From: SIG452 sp045540295 | GTDB taxonomy: Bacteria; Bacillota; Clostridia; UMGS1840 | Length of the DNA: 64,000 nt | Assembly (NCBI GenBank): GCA_045540295.1 | Contig: JAZQGY010000031.1 | Span: forward strand, 62,001-126,000 | Direction: 5' to 3' | In this document: piece after piece, positions 25,300 to 33,500 of the stretch | Numbering within the stretch: position 1 is the first letter of the stretch | How the letters are laid out: each line of letters opens with the position of its first letter | Notes under the pieces: model-generated | Database searches by the model: none | Told to the model about the DNA's origin: nothing | What the model saw: only the letters and a program-made list of their open reading frames with translations | Position numbers and translations under genes: made by a program

Positions 25300-26587
25300 A
25301 CCGCTGGCAGACAGATTACGACCCCAAACACTCACCGACATTGTCGGTCAAAGGCATCTCCTCTCTGAGGGGATGCCTGTTTTTGCTGTGTTGGAACGGG
25401 CCAAACAGCCGGGAATGAGCCTTCCCAATATGATTTTCTACGGGCCCTCGGGAACGGGAAAAACCACGGTTGCCAATCTGATTGCCAAAAACATCAATAA
25501 AAAGCTTTATAAGTTAAACGCCACCAATGCTTCTGTTGCCGATATTAAGTCCATCATTGCGGATTTGGACGGATTTGAAGCGCAAAACGGCGTGGTGTTA
25601 TACTTAGACGAAATTCAGAATTTCAATAAAAAACAGCAGCAGTCTCTATTGGAATATGTGGAAAAAGGAGACATTACCTTAATTGCCTCCACCACCGAAA
25701 ATCCCTATTTTTATATTTATAATGCACTGCTGTCCCGCTGCACCGTGTTTGAATTTCATGAACTGTCCCAAGAGGACATCAAAGAGGCGGTAGAACGTGC
25801 TGTTTCCATTTTGCAAGAGGATATGGCAATCACCTTTTCGGAGGATGCCATTTCCCATATTGCCACCACCTCCGGCGGTGACTGCAGAAAGGCATTAAAC
25901 ACCGTGGAAATGTGTGCCATGATTGCCCAAATGGACAAAAACGGCACCGTTAACGTGACTGTAGAAGATGTGGAACGGACCACCTCCAAAAAAGCATTCC
26001 GTTACGATAAAGACGGTGACAGTCATTATGATGTGCTTTCCGCTTTGCAAAAATCCATTCGGGGAAGTGACCCGGATGCGGCACTCCACTATTTAGCAAG
26101 GCTCATTGCAGGCGGAGATTTAATTTCCATCTGCAGACGGATTCAGGTCATGGCATCAGAAGACATCGGTCTTGCCTATCCGCAAGCGGTTTCCATTGTA
26201 AAATCTTGCGTGGATGCAGCATTTCAGTTAGGATTTCCCGAAGCCCGCCTTCCCCTTGCTCAGGCAGTCATTTTATTAGCAACGGCTCCCAAATCCAATT
26301 CGGTGATTATGAGTATTGATGCAGCACTGTCCGATGTGGAACATTCGCACACGGGAGATATTCCTGCGCATTTAAAAGACGGCCACTATGCAGGTGCTAA
26401 AAAATTGGGACACGCGCAGGGGTATCAGTATCCACATTCCTTCCCCAATCACTATGTGCCCCAACAGTATCTGCCTGACGAAATTAAAGAGAAAGCCTAC
26501 TATTCCCCCAGCGATAATAAATTTGAAAATGAAATCGTAAATTATGCCAAAAAAATAGATGCATTGTGGGCAAAAAAGAAAAGATGA
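25292..26587 (+). CDS. rarA: Replication-associated recombination protein RarA/MgsA
   Basis: AAA+ ATPase related to clamp-loader subunits and human WRNIP1, acting at stalled replication forks. 431 residues. Walker A is GPSGTGKTT, Walker B LYLDEIQNF, sensor 1 ASTTENPYF, and the arginine finger region ALLSRC. The C-terminal tetramer domain includes SICRRIQVMASEDIG and HLKDGHY. The start overlaps the glyA stop by 8 nt, giving the correct N-terminus MNKPLADRLRP. The following RAYT gene overlaps its stop (ATGA). Confidence 0.95.
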   Translation: MNKPLADRLRPQTLTDIVGQRHLLSEGMPVFAVLERAKQPGMSLPNMIFYGPSGTGKTTVANLIAKNINKKLYKLNATNASVADIKSIIADLDGFEAQNGVVLYLDEIQNFNKKQQQSLLEYVEKGDITLIASTTENPYFYIYNALLSRCTVFEFHELSQEDIKEAVERAVSILQEDMAITFSEDAISHIATTSGGDCRKALNTVEMCAMIAQMDKNGTVNVTVEDVERTTSKKAFRYDKDGDSHYDVLSALQKSIRGSDPDAALHYLARLIAGGDLISICRRIQVMASEDIGLAYPQAVSIVKSCVDAAFQLGFPEARLPLAQAVILLATAPKSNSVIMSIDAALSDVEHSHTGDIPAHLKDGHYAGAKKLGHAQGYQYPHSFPNHYVPQQYLPDEIKEKAYYSPSDNKFENEIVNYAKKIDALWAKKKR

Positions 26588-27084
26588 AACCTATGGAATT
26601 GCCAAACCGAAAACCGACTCGGTTAAAGAAATACGATTATTCCACCCCGGGTGCCTATTTTGTAACAATCTGCACCAAGGATAGAAGAAATCTGCTGTGT
26701 AATATTATTGTAGGGGAGGGTCTCTGTGCCCTCCCGCAAATTATTATGACAAAGATTGGCATAAAAGTAAAATCTTGCATACAATTTCTAAATGAGAATC
26801 TCTCAGAAATTTCCATTGATAACTATGTCATTATGCCAAATCATATTCATCTTATCGTAACTATCAAAGACACGGGAGGGGATAGAACCCCTCCCCTACA
26901 TCAGATAATCGGACAACTAAAGTCATACACCACCAATCAATTCAGAGAAAACTTATGGCAACGGTCTTTCCACGATCACATCATTCGTAACGAAGAAGAT
27001 TACCGAAAAATCACCGAATATATTGATACCAACCCACTAAAATGGGAATTAGATTGCTTTTACAATAACGAAAGGTCGCAGTGA
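26584..27084 (+). CDS. REP-associated tyrosine transposase (RAYT, Y1/HUH family)
   Basis: 166-residue single-strand DNA transposase-like protein of the IS200/RAYT class. Visible motifs: RLKKYDYSTPGAYFVTICTKDR at the N-terminus (family start), the HUH metal motif in MPNHIHLIV, and a C-terminal RSFHDHIIRNEEDYRKITEYI with the presumed catalytic Tyr region. No inverted ends or target duplication flank it, so it looks domesticated, as RAYTs usually are. The ATG overlaps the rarA stop. Two GC-rich palindromes lie inside the reading frame (26714-26735 and 26874-26895). REP-like DNA also occurs at 38077-38119. Confidence 0.88.
   Translation: MKPMELPNRKPTRLKKYDYSTPGAYFVTICTKDRRNLLCNIIVGEGLCALPQIIMTKIGIKVKSCIQFLNENLSEISIDNYVIMPNHIHLIVTIKDTGGDRTPPLHQIIGQLKSYTTNQFRENLWQRSFHDHIIRNEEDYRKITEYIDTNPLKWELDCFYNNERSQ
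26711..26735. repeat. REP-like palindrome inside the RAYT gene (copy 1)
   Basis: TAGGGGAGGG followed by an 8-nt loop and CCCTCCC (stem GGGAGGG/CCCTCCC). The leading TGTAGGGGAGGG is inverted at copy 2. Confidence 0.65.
26874..26900. repeat. REP-like palindrome inside the RAYT gene (copy 2)
   Basis: GGGAGGGG-ATAGAA-CCCCTCCC, an 8-bp stem, ending CCCTACA. It is inverted relative to copy 1, giving a BIME-like pair within one coding frame. Confidence 0.65.
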
Positions 27085-27102
27085 AATTCTGCGACCTTTT
27101 TT
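27071..27102. terminator. Bidirectional terminator, RAYT / polA
   Basis: AAAGGTCGCAG and CTGCGACCTTT arms followed by a T-run, between two convergent stops. Confidence 0.85.
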
Positions 27103-27108
27103 AATATT

Positions 27109-29592
27109 TTATTTGCAATCGTCTAAGTTTTTACCCGAAGAAATGGAAACGGTTAAGGGAACCGCTAAGCTGACCGCATTTTCCATACAGTCACAAAGCA
27201 GTTTTTTGATTGCTTCTTCCTCCTCTTTCACGCAGTCAATCACAAGTTCGTCATGAATCTGCAAGGTCAGTTTGCTTTGATACGGTTTTAAAGCCTCCGC
27301 CACACGAAGCATGGCAAGTTTAATAATATCGGCAGCGGTGCCCTGAATGGGGCTGTTTAACGCTGCCCGTTTTGCCGCTTCACGCATCATATGATTGCTG
27401 CCGGAAAGCTCAGGAAAATACCGTCGTCTATGATAAAGGGTTTTGGTATAGCCCTCACGGGTGGCATCCTCAATCACCTTTGCCATATAGGTTTCTACTT
27501 TGGGATACTGCCCCAAATAACGGGTAATATATTCCTGTGCTTCATAACGGCTGATGCCTAAATCCTTTGCCAGAGAAAAAGCACCTTTTCCGTATATCAG
27601 GCCAAAATTGACTGCTTTGGCGGCACGTCTGTGTTCGGCTGTTACTTCTTGGGTAGCAAAGAGACGTTTGGCTGTGGAGGTGTGAACATCCTCCCCGTGG
27701 AGAAATGCATCAATCAGATTTTCGTCTCCCGAAATATGTGCCAGCACACGAAGCTCAATCTGGGAATAGTCTGCAGAAATAAACAAATCGTTTTTCGGCA
27801 GAATCACCTGACGAATTTTTCTGCCTTCCTCGGTTCGGATAGGAATATTCTGCAAATTCGGTTCCGTGGAGGAAAGTCTTCCTGTCTGGGTTAACGTCTG
27901 CTGGTAGGTGGTACGAAGGATGCCGTGCCCATCCATGGCAGAGCGGAAGCCTTCCACATAGGTGGAGTTCAATTTGGTGACCTGACGGTAGTCTTTCACC
28001 AAATCCACAATGGGATGCAGTCCGCTTAATTTATCCAAAACTTCCGCATTGGTGGAGTATCCCGATTTGGTCTTTTTCACCACAGGAAGCTCTAATTTTT
28101 CAAACAGGATAGTTCCCAATTGTTTGGGAGAGAGAATATTAAAAGTCTCTCCTGCTTTTTCATAAATCTTCTGTGCCAGTTCTTCAGTTTTATGAGACAA
28201 AAAAGCAGAAAGCTCATTCAAACGGTTTTCGTCTATTTTCACGCCTTCGCTTTCCATGCCAAAAAGCACACCAATCAGGCGGTGTTCCATTTCATCAATA
28301 TAAAATAAATCCTTTGCCAGAATTTCTTCCTCAAGCTTCTTAGAAAGAGTGGGAAGATGTTTGGCAAATTCTGGCATAGTGTCTATAGAAAGCTCGGTAA
28401 ACTGACCGTAGATTTTTGAGAAATCGCCGTCATTAAAACGAGGGTCGCAAACATATGCCGATAAGGTCACATCAGCATACGGCTCGGTGATGAAAAAACC
28501 GCTGTGCAGCTGTTGTTTCACCCCTGCTGTCACTTTTTTGATAGACTCATTTCCCAACAATGCGATAAAACGGCTGTCATCCTTTGCAATCTGATACACA
28601 GATTTCCCGTCACTTGCTAAAAAGTTATCTTCATTTGGCAGGTAGAACAGCGTATCAGAGGAGAAGTTTTTGAAAAACACCTCTGCATCCTGCAGCGTGA
28701 TTTCTTCAACCGGTGCTTTTGCTTCCTCTCCAATCAGACGATTTTTAAAGCTAATGAAATTAAGTCTGGTAAGCATGGCATCCAGGGCTTCCATATTGTA
28801 GGGACGAACCTTATAATGCTCTTCGTCAGTATCAATAGGCACTTCCCGAAAGATTCTGCCCAAATCACGGGATAAAAAAGCGTTCTCTTTATCAGCAAGA
28901 AGTTTTTTTCGCAAGCTTTCTTTCACCGAATCAATATTTTCGTAAATATTTTCCAAAGTTTTGTATTCCGAAATGAGCTTTAACCCGCCCACTTCGCCAA
29001 TTCCCGCAACACCGGGAATGTTATCGGATTTGTCTCCCATAATTGCCTTTAGCTCAATTAAGTCTGCAGGAGATAACCCGTCATATTTTTCTGCTACAGC
29101 TGCAATGTCCATTCTGGTGGTTTCAGTTTTACCCATACGGGTAATGATGAGTTTCACATTGACATATTCATCCACCAACTGCAAATCATCCTTATCTCCC
29201 GTTAAAATAAGGCACTCGGTTTTTTGTTCCGAGCAAATGCGGGAAAGGGTGCCGATTAAATCATCTGCCTCATAGTTTTCCATTTCCAAAACGGGGATAT
29301 TCATAGCAGAAAGCAGTTCCTTTAAAGGAGCAAACTGCTCCTTTAATTCGGCAGGGGTTTCCTTTCGGGTACCTTTATAGTCCCCATACATTGCGGTACG
29401 AAAGGTCACGCGGGACACATCAAAACAGCAGGCAATATAATCAGGCTTTTCTTCGTCCAGTTCTTTTAATAAGATATTTAAAAAACCAAAAATACCGTTG
29501 GTATTTAAACCCTCCTGATTGGTTAAGGGTCGAATGGCATAAAAGGCACGGTTTAAGATGCTGTTGGCATCAATCAGCAAAAACTTCTTCAT
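27109..29592 (-). CDS. polA: DNA polymerase I
   Basis: Replication and repair polymerase that removes primers and fills gaps. 827 residues: a 5'-3' exonuclease domain (about 1-290, LIDANSILNRAFYA, then GDKDDLQLV and MGDKSDNIPGVAGIGEVGG), a middle domain, and a polymerase domain with motif A DYSQIELRVLAHIS, motif B RRAAKAVNFGLIYGKG and motif C QIHDELVID. The middle domain lacks recognisable 3'-5' exonuclease carboxylates (for example DTLFYL instead of the DxE motif), as in Taq and Bacillus Pol I. Its first codons overlap yycI by 23 nt, so it is the last gene of that operon. Confidence 0.96.
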   Translation of the reverse strand: MKKFLLIDANSILNRAFYAIRPLTNQEGLNTNGIFGFLNILLKELDEEKPDYIACCFDVSRVTFRTAMYGDYKGTRKETPAELKEQFAPLKELLSAMNIPVLEMENYEADDLIGTLSRICSEQKTECLILTGDKDDLQLVDEYVNVKLIITRMGKTETTRMDIAAVAEKYDGLSPADLIELKAIMGDKSDNIPGVAGIGEVGGLKLISEYKTLENIYENIDSVKESLRKKLLADKENAFLSRDLGRIFREVPIDTDEEHYKVRPYNMEALDAMLTRLNFISFKNRLIGEEAKAPVEEITLQDAEVFFKNFSSDTLFYLPNEDNFLASDGKSVYQIAKDDSRFIALLGNESIKKVTAGVKQQLHSGFFITEPYADVTLSAYVCDPRFNDGDFSKIYGQFTELSIDTMPEFAKHLPTLSKKLEEEILAKDLFYIDEMEHRLIGVLFGMESEGVKIDENRLNELSAFLSHKTEELAQKIYEKAGETFNILSPKQLGTILFEKLELPVVKKTKSGYSTNAEVLDKLSGLHPIVDLVKDYRQVTKLNSTYVEGFRSAMDGHGILRTTYQQTLTQTGRLSSTEPNLQNIPIRTEEGRKIRQVILPKNDLFISADYSQIELRVLAHISGDENLIDAFLHGEDVHTSTAKRLFATQEVTAEHRRAAKAVNFGLIYGKGAFSLAKDLGISRYEAQEYITRYLGQYPKVETYMAKVIEDATREGYTKTLYHRRRYFPELSGSNHMMREAAKRAALNSPIQGTAADIIKLAMLRVAEALKPYQSKLTLQIHDELVIDCVKEEEEAIKKLLCDCMENAVSLAVPLTVSISSGKNLDDCK

Positions 29593-30433
29593 AATAACCT
29601 CCCCCTAAATCCCCTGAAAGCATTCGTTGGTTATGTTCGACCCCGTCTCTGGCATCTAAGATACATTCGCCCATCGAAGTGCGCAAATGATACACAGGAA
29701 TCGCCTGAGAAACCAGGGCATCCCGATAGTTAATCAAATAATAGCCCAGTTCAATATGAGTAATTTCAACCCCCTGAATCTGATTTTGTGCCAAGCTTAG
29801 CAGCACAGTTTCCAGCTGAGAAAGCTGATAGGAAAAACCGTTGGAAGAATCGGCAGTTCCCAAAAAGCCTTTAATCTGCTTTACACCGTTTTTTGTCACT
29901 GTTACGGAAAAATGGGTATCGAACAGTCTGTACTCTCCAACCCGATAGGCATATTCCACCACAATATCTTCTCCGATGGTAGCAATATTCACAGCGTAGG
30001 TAAGGTGTCCTACCCCCAGTTTATCCAGATAGGGACGAATTTTAGATACCGCATTTTCCGGATTCACATAATAAAAACTGCTGTCTTTGGGAGCCTCATT
30101 CCGGTAGAAAAACGAACCGTCACGAAGCTCTAACCGAGCATTGTTATCTTCGCTGGCAAAGCCGTTTTCGTATGCCACGGGATTTGCAATCAACTTTTTG
30201 GCGAAAGTTTCATCAATCATCAAAGGAGAAAGCTCCGGCACATGCAATTCTTCCACAGTGGCCGGCATTTTATCCACCCGAAGATGAATTCCGTTATTAG
30301 ATAGCACTGCCGTCAAATCCAGAAGTGCCCGGCTGTGATCCTGAAAGTTATCAACCACCATATAATTGAGTAAAAACAAATTAATCAGCAAAAACACAAC
30401 AATCAAAATACTCTTTGCTCGGTTCCAAAGCAT
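29570..30433 (-). CDS. yycI: YycI-like regulatory protein
   Basis: 287-residue single-pass membrane protein resembling YycI, which with YycH binds and restrains the WalK (YycG) sensor kinase in Bacillus. The N-terminus LWNRAKSILIVVFLLINLFL matches the YycI pattern (W-N/S-K-x-K-T-I-F-I-I...), and the outer domain has the repeated beta/alpha layout. GAAAGGAGG precedes the start. Partners walR, walK and walJ are not in the window; instead the gene sits between yycH and polA. The assignment rests on the N-terminal pattern, size and pairing with a YycH-like gene. Confidence 0.7.
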   Translation of the reverse strand: MLWNRAKSILIVVFLLINLFLLNYMVVDNFQDHSRALLDLTAVLSNNGIHLRVDKMPATVEELHVPELSPLMIDETFAKKLIANPVAYENGFASEDNNARLELRDGSFFYRNEAPKDSSFYYVNPENAVSKIRPYLDKLGVGHLTYAVNIATIGEDIVVEYAYRVGEYRLFDTHFSVTVTKNGVKQIKGFLGTADSSNGFSYQLSQLETVLLSLAQNQIQGVEITHIELGYYLINYRDALVSQAIPVYHLRTSMGECILDARDGVEHNQRMLSGDLGGGYYEEVFAD

Positions 30434-30470
30434 ATTCTCCCCTCCTTTCGCATTTGTTTCCCTAAGTTTC

Positions 30471-31829
30471 TTAAGTCGGAATCACCGTTACAGAATTGTT
30501 GGAAAACCGACAAAGCCATCCTGCTGAAAGTTGTCCGTCCTTTAGGATGTGGCAAGGGAACATATTCTCAATTTTATGCTGACTTTTCTCAGAAAAATCA
30601 GGTTGATTATACAAATAGTCGTAGGCTTCGATGACGCCGGAAACCGTTTCGGTTCCGTCAGCAACCAAAAGGCGAAGCACCGTTTGGTCATATTCCACAA
30701 TGGCACCTGCCTCACAAACTACCCGCACTGCAGGCTGTTCCTCCAGATACAGTGCGCCGTTTGGCGTTTGATACCAATATTCGTAAATAGTTTTTGTTCC
30801 TTCCGTATAGGAATGGAAAAGACTTAAGTAGCCGTCACTCCCCGGCACCATACTGCGGTACAACAGATTCACAAATTCCGTTACGCCAGCCTCTTGAGAC
30901 CGGTTACTTAATGCAATTCCCGCCTCACGTTCAGTGACTTCAAAGTGAAAAGCTCCCTGCTCGTTAATTCTTAGAGTGGAACGGTTTTCAATAAATAAAA
31001 TTGCTCCGGTTTTATCCCGATAAGTGCGGGCGGAATTCTTCACAATTCCAAACGCTTTGAATACGCCGTCGTAAGAAGACGAATACGCAACCGGTTCTGC
31101 TTGGATGCTCTGCAAACGAACAGGCTCCAGCACGATCGGCACAAATTGCTCAAACAAAATACGTTCTGCATCTTCCGTTTTCGTGTCAAAATTCAATTCA
31201 AAAGCATAGGAATCGTTTTGCGATGCCATCATTATCCGTTCTTCGACGGCTTTTTCATCCACGGTCAGCTTCACGGGAAGCTGGTAAGCACGACCGGAAG
31301 ATTGGTCCATAAAGGTAAGATAGTTCGTCTGAGAGCCTCCGATTCCGATGACTAAAGTATCCGACACAGGATTTACCACCGAATCAAAAAAAGCATCCCC
31401 CTGTTTTAGAAATTCCGTTAGGTTCACCCAGGAAGGAAATTTCAACATCATACTGTTTGTCTTGTATGCGTTTAAATATTCCTCCGCTGTTACGGTGGTC
31501 AGACTGCCGTCTTTTTCAATGGAAGACACAATGTCCGCCACCACACCGTTCACCTCGGAAAATTCGGGAGACGCTTGATACACAATATTCTTTTTTGAAC
31601 CGTAAGTTAAAGAAATCAACTCCGGTGTAAATTCGCTTTGATAAAGCAATTCTTCTGCATTGGCAGGATTCTCGGAATCCCCGCCGCCAAAAAAATTCCC
31701 CAGAGAATGCACAAAAGAACTATAGCCCGTGGGCCATAATTCTTTTTCAGTCCAAATATGAACAGACAAAACCAGGGAAGATAATACCAAACAAGTTAAG
31801 ACTGCTGTTTTCAAAAATTCCCGTTTCAT
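30471..31829 (-). CDS. yycH: YycH-like regulatory protein
   Basis: 452 residues, the length of Bacillus YycH (about 455). An N-terminal transmembrane helix (LKTAVLTCLVLSSLVLSVHIW, about 5-25) fits the YycH start pattern; the rest is predicted outside the membrane. It precedes yycI by 37 nt, the same order as in walRK operons. GGGAGGAG lies upstream of the ATG. Sequence conservation of this family is low, so the call depends on pairing, topology and length. Confidence 0.68.
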   Translation of the reverse strand: MKREFLKTAVLTCLVLSSLVLSVHIWTEKELWPTGYSSFVHSLGNFFGGGDSENPANAEELLYQSEFTPELISLTYGSKKNIVYQASPEFSEVNGVVADIVSSIEKDGSLTTVTAEEYLNAYKTNSMMLKFPSWVNLTEFLKQGDAFFDSVVNPVSDTLVIGIGGSQTNYLTFMDQSSGRAYQLPVKLTVDEKAVEERIMMASQNDSYAFELNFDTKTEDAERILFEQFVPIVLEPVRLQSIQAEPVAYSSSYDGVFKAFGIVKNSARTYRDKTGAILFIENRSTLRINEQGAFHFEVTEREAGIALSNRSQEAGVTEFVNLLYRSMVPGSDGYLSLFHSYTEGTKTIYEYWYQTPNGALYLEEQPAVRVVCEAGAIVEYDQTVLRLLVADGTETVSGVIEAYDYLYNQPDFSEKSQHKIENMFPCHILKDGQLSAGWLCRFSNNSVTVIPT

Positions 31830-31854
31830 AAAGAATCCACTCCTCCCGGCTTTA

Positions 31855-32304
31855 TTATTTCCAGCCGAGGGTCAGGGATTGCAAACGACCGATCAGATTG
31901 AACATAGAGGTGCTAAGCAGATTCACCTCAAAGGTTGTATTCTGATATACGTCCCCGGATTCTGCACGAAGCAAGAAGGAATTGCGTCCGCTGGACAAAT
32001 TCACAGGAATCGCAAACAACCCGGATGCACCCACGGAAACAGACAAAGCTACCCCATTCTGATAGTAGGGTTTATACTGGCCACCTTCCAACACATATAC
32101 ATACACGGTGGAACCTGCCTGAGCATATCCGGAAAGGGTGATGGATTTGGAATAGGTAGTGGAATAGTTTTTATTTGGGTTTGTCACGGTGATGTGACCG
32201 GTGCTTCCGTAATCGCCCACTGCGATAGAAGACGGCGCAGCAAACACACCGGTGGTTAATATACACACAAGCAACAATACACAACTAATAAGCTTTAATT
32301 TCAT
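31855..32304 (-). CDS. Exported protein with Ig-like domain, unknown function
   Basis: 149 residues with a signal peptide (hydrophobic 5-20, cleavage likely after VFA). The mature region has alternating beta-strand text, SITLSGYAQAGSTVYVYVLEGG and GRNSFLLRAESGDVYQNTTFEVNL, resembling bacterial Ig-like modules of surface proteins. It ends after a short amphipathic tail. It is the first gene of the operon with yycH, yycI and polA, with promoter at 32377-32405 and AAAGGAGG upstream. It may work with the YycHI envelope-stress proteins, but that is inference from position only. Confidence 0.6.
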   Translation of the reverse strand: MKLKLISCVLLLVCILTTGVFAAPSSIAVGDYGSTGHITVTNPNKNYSTTYSKSITLSGYAQAGSTVYVYVLEGGQYKPYYQNGVALSVSVGASGLFAIPVNLSSGRNSFLLRAESGDVYQNTTFEVNLLSTSMFNLIGRLQSLTLGWK

Positions 32305-32376
32305 TCTGCGCGCCTCCTTTCAACATGGTAATTGGTTACGGTAAGCATACACACACTACGCTATCATCGTACACAT

Positions 32377-32405
32377 ATTATAGCATAAACATTGTTACAA
32401 TACAA
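32377..32405 (-). promoter_or_regulatory. Promoter of yycH-yycI-polA operon
   Basis: On the minus strand TTGTAT, 17 nt and TATAAT, about 65 nt before the first gene. Confidence 0.65.
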
Positions 32406-32505
32406 TTACAAAACATTTACAGTTTTTATTTCCCAAAATTTTTTTCGTGGAATTTGTGTGGAATTCCGCAATTTTCAGAGGTTTTTTCGTCTTAATCTTC
32501 ATCAA

Positions 32506-32538
32506 AAAACGGATTGATCTGCAAAATCAATCCGTTTT
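32506..32538 (-). terminator. Terminator of uppP
   Basis: AAAACGGATTGAT and ATCAATCCGTTTT arms with a T-run on the minus strand. Confidence 0.85.
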
Positions 32539-32548
32539 AATTCTAAGC

Positions 32549-33379
32549 TTACCAAATAATAAAGTATAGCGCAACCAATAACCCTAATACAATTCGGTAG
32601 TAGCCGAAAGCTTTAAAGTCATGCTTTTTGATGTATCCCATTAAGAACTTAATGGCAACAACGGACACCAAAAAGGCAACAACTACGCCGGTGATTAACA
32701 GCACCAACTCCGGCATGGTGATGGCATAATCCAAAAAGAATTTAGCGCCTTTTAAAAGACTTGCGCCACACATTACAGGGATTGCCAAGAAGAAAGAATA
32801 CTCTGCCGCCACATAACGGGAGGAACCAATCAGCATGGCACCTAAAATAGTGGAGCCGGAACGGGAGGTTCCGGGGATTAAAGAAAGAAGCTGAAAACAG
32901 CCGATGCAAAAAGCGGTTTTATAGTTTAAATCCTCTAAATTCTTCAGTTTAAAGGTCTTCTGTTTGTTGCGGTTTTCCATCCAGATAAAGAGAATGCCGT
33001 ATAAAATCAGAGTGATGGAAACGGTAGTAGGATTATAGAACATGGCATCTAACCAGTCATCCAATAAAAGACCAATGACTGCCGCAGGAAGCACCCCCAC
33101 AATGACCTTTCCCCAAAGATTTAAAGTAGCACTTTTTTCTTCTTTACTCTTTTTGGGGCTAAAGGGGTTAAGCTTATGGAAATACAGCACCACAACTGCT
33201 AAAATAGAGCCAAACTGAATCACTACCCGAAACATTTCCATAAACTCAGGACGAACATTAAGCTTTACAAACTCATCTGCTAAAATCATGTGCCCTGTGG
33301 AAGAAACGGGAAGCCACTCGGTAATTCCCTGCACAATGCCGATGAAAATAACCTTTAACAGTTCAAAAATATCAGGCAT
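32549..33379 (-). CDS. uppP: Undecaprenyl-diphosphatase (BacA type)
   Basis: Membrane phosphatase that recycles undecaprenyl pyrophosphate, the lipid carrier of cell-wall synthesis; overexpression gives bacitracin resistance. 276 residues with about seven to eight transmembrane segments. Motifs: GIVQGITEWLPVSSTGH near the N-terminus, and PGTSRSGSTILGAMLIG in the middle, the two halves of the active site. AAAGGAGG precedes the ATG. It lies downstream of ileS, separated by a hairpin terminator. Confidence 0.96.
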   Translation of the reverse strand: MPDIFELLKVIFIGIVQGITEWLPVSSTGHMILADEFVKLNVRPEFMEMFRVVIQFGSILAVVVLYFHKLNPFSPKKSKEEKSATLNLWGKVIVGVLPAAVIGLLLDDWLDAMFYNPTTVSITLILYGILFIWMENRNKQKTFKLKNLEDLNYKTAFCIGCFQLLSLIPGTSRSGSTILGAMLIGSSRYVAAEYSFFLAIPVMCGASLLKGAKFFLDYAITMPELVLLITGVVVAFLVSVVAIKFLMGYIKKHDFKAFGYYRIVLGLLVALYFIIW

Positions 33380-33410
33380 GTTACAAAAGACCTCCTTTTT
33401 CAGTTTTAAG

Positions 33411-33454
33411 AAAAGACAGAGTGCTTCTTTTTTGGGAATTGCTCTGTCTTTTTC
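33411..33454 (-). terminator. Terminator of ileS
   Basis: AAAGACAGAG and CTCTGTCTTT arms with a long loop, and T-rich DNA beyond on the minus strand. Confidence 0.6.
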
Positions 33455-33500
33455 TTGTTTTACACTACAATATTATAGTATGAAACAGCTACCAGAAAAA

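Noticed and set aside
26584..27084. Complete IS200/IS605 insertion sequence
   Set aside because: No left or right end structures and no accessory TnpB; the gene start overlaps the rarA stop, so it looks fixed.
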